From assembly GCA_013365365.1 (NCBI GenBank), contig JABVXU010000005.1, forward strand, positions 496,001-560,000: 64,000 nt of DNA. Direction: 5' to 3'. Below the pieces are notes generated by a model. That model did not search any database. It was not told the DNA's origin and worked only from the letters and a program-made list of their open reading frames with translations. Position 1 is the first letter of the stretch. The number at the start of each line of letters is the position of its first letter. Made by a program: the position numbers and the translations under genes. This stretch comes from Cruorifilaria tuberocauda. Taxonomy: Eukaryota > Nematoda > Chromadorea > Rhabditida > Onchocercidae. Positions 61,491-64,000 of this stretch are shown one piece after another.

Positions 61491-64000
61491 GTATAGAATG
61501 TACTTTACCTATGTAGACAGACAGAAAAGAAGTCGATTGTCCCCATGGTCGTGGCTGTCTCGTGTAAGTTCGTGTGTACGTAGATCGAGTGCATTTCGAG
61601 GTTGTCTGGTATATATATGTTGTGTCTGTGTCGGATAGGCATTTCTCTTGTATTGAATGCACGAAGAAGCCCATCTAGGAAGGGAAGGAAGGCTTCTATG
61701 GCGTCATCATATCATTATCCAAGCATTCATTAAACTACTCTTAGCCTAGACAGAAGCATAGAGTAATTGTCCAGGAAATATTCTCCTACTTATCATTATC
61801 TCTTTACAGCAAATGTTCGGAGAAAAAACTCACTTCGTTTATAATTATTACAGAATAGCGGTTGATAAGAAATTAATTCTAACAATTTCATTCCACTACC
61901 TTTTAATTAAAATAATTTTGGCTTACTACGCGATTTCTTTACAACTTATCCATTTCGCTACTATTTCACAAAATTTTTACTAATAAAGTAAGTGCTATCG
62001 AGATTCCAATTGATATTCCTAAAGATAAATTTGATATAAGTATATTTAACATTATATCCGTTCAGGATTTCTCAAAGTTATATGATTATTTGGGATAAAT
62101 GTTTATTAGTAAGATATTCAAACAGAGCGATAAGAAGTGAACCACAGGATATCTTTAATGGCTTACAGAATTATAAATTTTAAATTCAGAAAGGATAACG
62201 ATGAATGATAGATATAAAATCTTATGAATATGCTTGTAAAAAAGATAATGGAAGCAGTTTTGTAAGAATAAGAGATGTGTAAAACGATTTGTCTTAAGTT
62301 AAATTATTAGTTAAGTATGAATAAATTCTTTCTTACTCTTTTATTCTTTATATTATACTTAGATAATATACGATGGTATTAATTAATCTTTATTATAAAT
62401 TAATTAGCCATCTTTTCTACTCAAGCTTTTTGCTATTCATTTACCTTGTTACACCTAAGATATGGATTTTGCTATTTTGTCCAATTCGTTAATTTTAAAA
62501 GAATCAGGGAGAGAGATTGTTCGCTGCCTTTAATTTCAATTTATTGATGAAGAACTATAAAATATCATGATAGAGAAATTCATTTGGAATGAAATAATAC
62601 AAAATAAAAATTTGCCGGAGTATTTTTAACAATGACTGGTAAGAAGAACTGAATAAAAGGAGTCAAAGTGGAGCCATATTAATCATTAGTTTGATTTGAA
62701 ACATGAGCAGAAAATGAATCTACCCCACTCCATCATGGTAAATAACTTGTTCATTAATTGCTGCAATCATTAACACTAAGACAACAATTCATACAGCTAA
62801 AAATTCCGCCTGTCAGGCTAACTAACACGAAACGAAGCAGGCTAAAACCAATACTACTCTTGAAATGCATTAATAAAGCACAATTCTACGTCGATGAAAG
62901 TGCAACCAACAACAGTTATTATTTGCTTATCCAACTTTCATATATTTCATCTCGTTCAGTTCAGAAATAGAGGGACTAGAAATATTTTAATTTTTTTTTT
63001 CTCTTCTCTTTCCACAGCAAAATGAACTTTTCAATTATAAACTTCTAAATATTATCATTTCATTGAATTTGTGACATAATTATAAAAAATATTAATATAT
63101 TATTACTCAAATACTTAATTAAATAATTTGATTAAATAAGAATTTAATATTTCTTTTTCAATTTAAATCAAATTACTATTTGATAATTTTCATTTGACTT
63201 AGAGGTATTTTTTATCTTAATATTGAGAAATATTCCAATAAGTTTGAAATCCTTCAATTTGTATAATTATCTTAAAATTAAGTTTTTTTCTTTCCTTCTC
63301 GATTTGATATTCGCTTCATTTCATTTCTTTTGCAATGGTTGAAAGCATTTTCAAATATCGCTTTTCCTTATCAGTATGTGAATGTTTGCATAAGACAGCA
63401 TTAGAGCAACGAAAAAAAATTCATTACTGACAGAAAAAAGTATGCTTATTTTATCAATATGAATTGAATTCAGTGCAACACACACAATACAACCAAATCT
63501 ATTATAAATTTTAATCGAAAAATTTTGCTTAAATCTTTGAAAATGTTAAAATTAAAAGTGCACATGTAGCAAAAGTTAGAATTACTTAACAATCTAAATC
63601 ACTCTATTTTATTGATATCATGCTAAATGCAAATCAAACTAAATAAATCTGAAAAGGTTAAAGGTTGCAGGATTGTAAGGAACAAGCAAAGGTCAAGAAG
63701 TATTAGTGAGGAATTAGCAGAAACTGTAACGTTGACATTGTCGCTTGATGCAGCGGCAAGGCAATTGGTGTTCAGCCCCTGCCCCTATATTCTCTACATC
63801 ATCGCATAGTAAATATCATATTATTATACGTCTTAACCATTTCGCCTGAATACGGTATCTTCAACTTCATGATAATTCAACTGATAAAATACTTCTACTA
63901 ATCATTCTATTGTCTGATAATAGATTTAGGAATGAGATGATATATTAGTTGAACTAAGAAGTATTCATAATTTTCAACCTGAATATCAACAAATTGATCA

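Larger units (their letters stand above)
50179..64000. other. Long region upstream of the lin-29 zinc-finger exons
   Basis: Nearly 14 kb without a confident gene. It probably contains lin-29 5' exons, large introns and promoters. Candidate minus-strand exons are listed separately (53276-53395 and 54924-55038). Plus-strand open frames at 55307-55516, 57240-57485, 61288-61638 and 63627-63809 have locally higher G+C but no domain or splice chain. Simple repeats and a foldback element are listed separately. Confidence 0.5.

Noticed and set aside
1..64000. tRNA genes, rRNA and CRISPR arrays
   Set aside because: Motifs like GTTCGAAT occur only inside unrelated sequence without matching A box or cloverleaf arms; no direct-repeat and spacer arrays were seen.

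Overview
This is AT-rich (about 70% A+T by eye) nuclear DNA from a nematode, most likely a filarial or other spirurid (clade III) worm. The evidence is many small exons with TTTCAG-type acceptors, likely trans-splice acceptors just upstream of start codons, nematode orthologues of LIN-29 and VAB-19/KANK, and secreted proteins with CC doublets. The species cannot be fixed from this window. Exons were joined by hand from open frames, splice consensus and phase, so boundaries are predictions.

Layout. (1) About 370-2513, minus: a nuclear mitochondrial protein with an NDUFA11/Tim17-like domain, running off the left edge. (2) 4728-5978, plus: a secreted cysteine-rich protein resembling nematode DB modules. 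(3) 7585-9463, plus: the modifier subunit of glutamate-cysteine ligase (GCLM), complete in six exons. (4) 10917-11116: an orphan coding-like stretch. (5) 11963-13441: a decayed BEL/Pao LTR retrotransposon with two diverged LTRs and little between them. (6) 14287-19869, plus: the most unusual gene, with a selenoprotein-P N-terminal redox domain (Cys in place of Sec), a Gln/Glu-rich helical region and a C-terminal region with five CC doublets. (7) 22707-33820, minus: the KANK/VAB-19 gene in 23 exons, from KN motif to ankyrin repeats. (8) 33821-40612: 6.8 kb without a recognisable gene. (9) 40613-42841, minus: ZCCHC9, four CCHC knuckles in six exons. (10) 44542-44930, plus: a candidate 75-residue protein. 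(11) 47575-50178 and further upstream, minus: the zinc-finger and C-terminal exons of LIN-29. (12) 50179-64000: almost 14 kb with no confident gene, probably holding the 5' exons, introns and control regions of lin-29 plus simple repeats and a foldback element.

Functional reading. GCLM supports glutathione synthesis, and the neighbouring selenoprotein-P-like protein carries a secreted thioredoxin-like CxxC; any link is positional only. VAB-19/KANK acts at epidermal and muscle attachments. LIN-29 drives the larval-to-adult switch of the epidermis. ZCCHC9 is a nuclear/nucleolar RNA-binding factor. The genes lie on both strands with kilobases between them, so nothing here looks like an operon.
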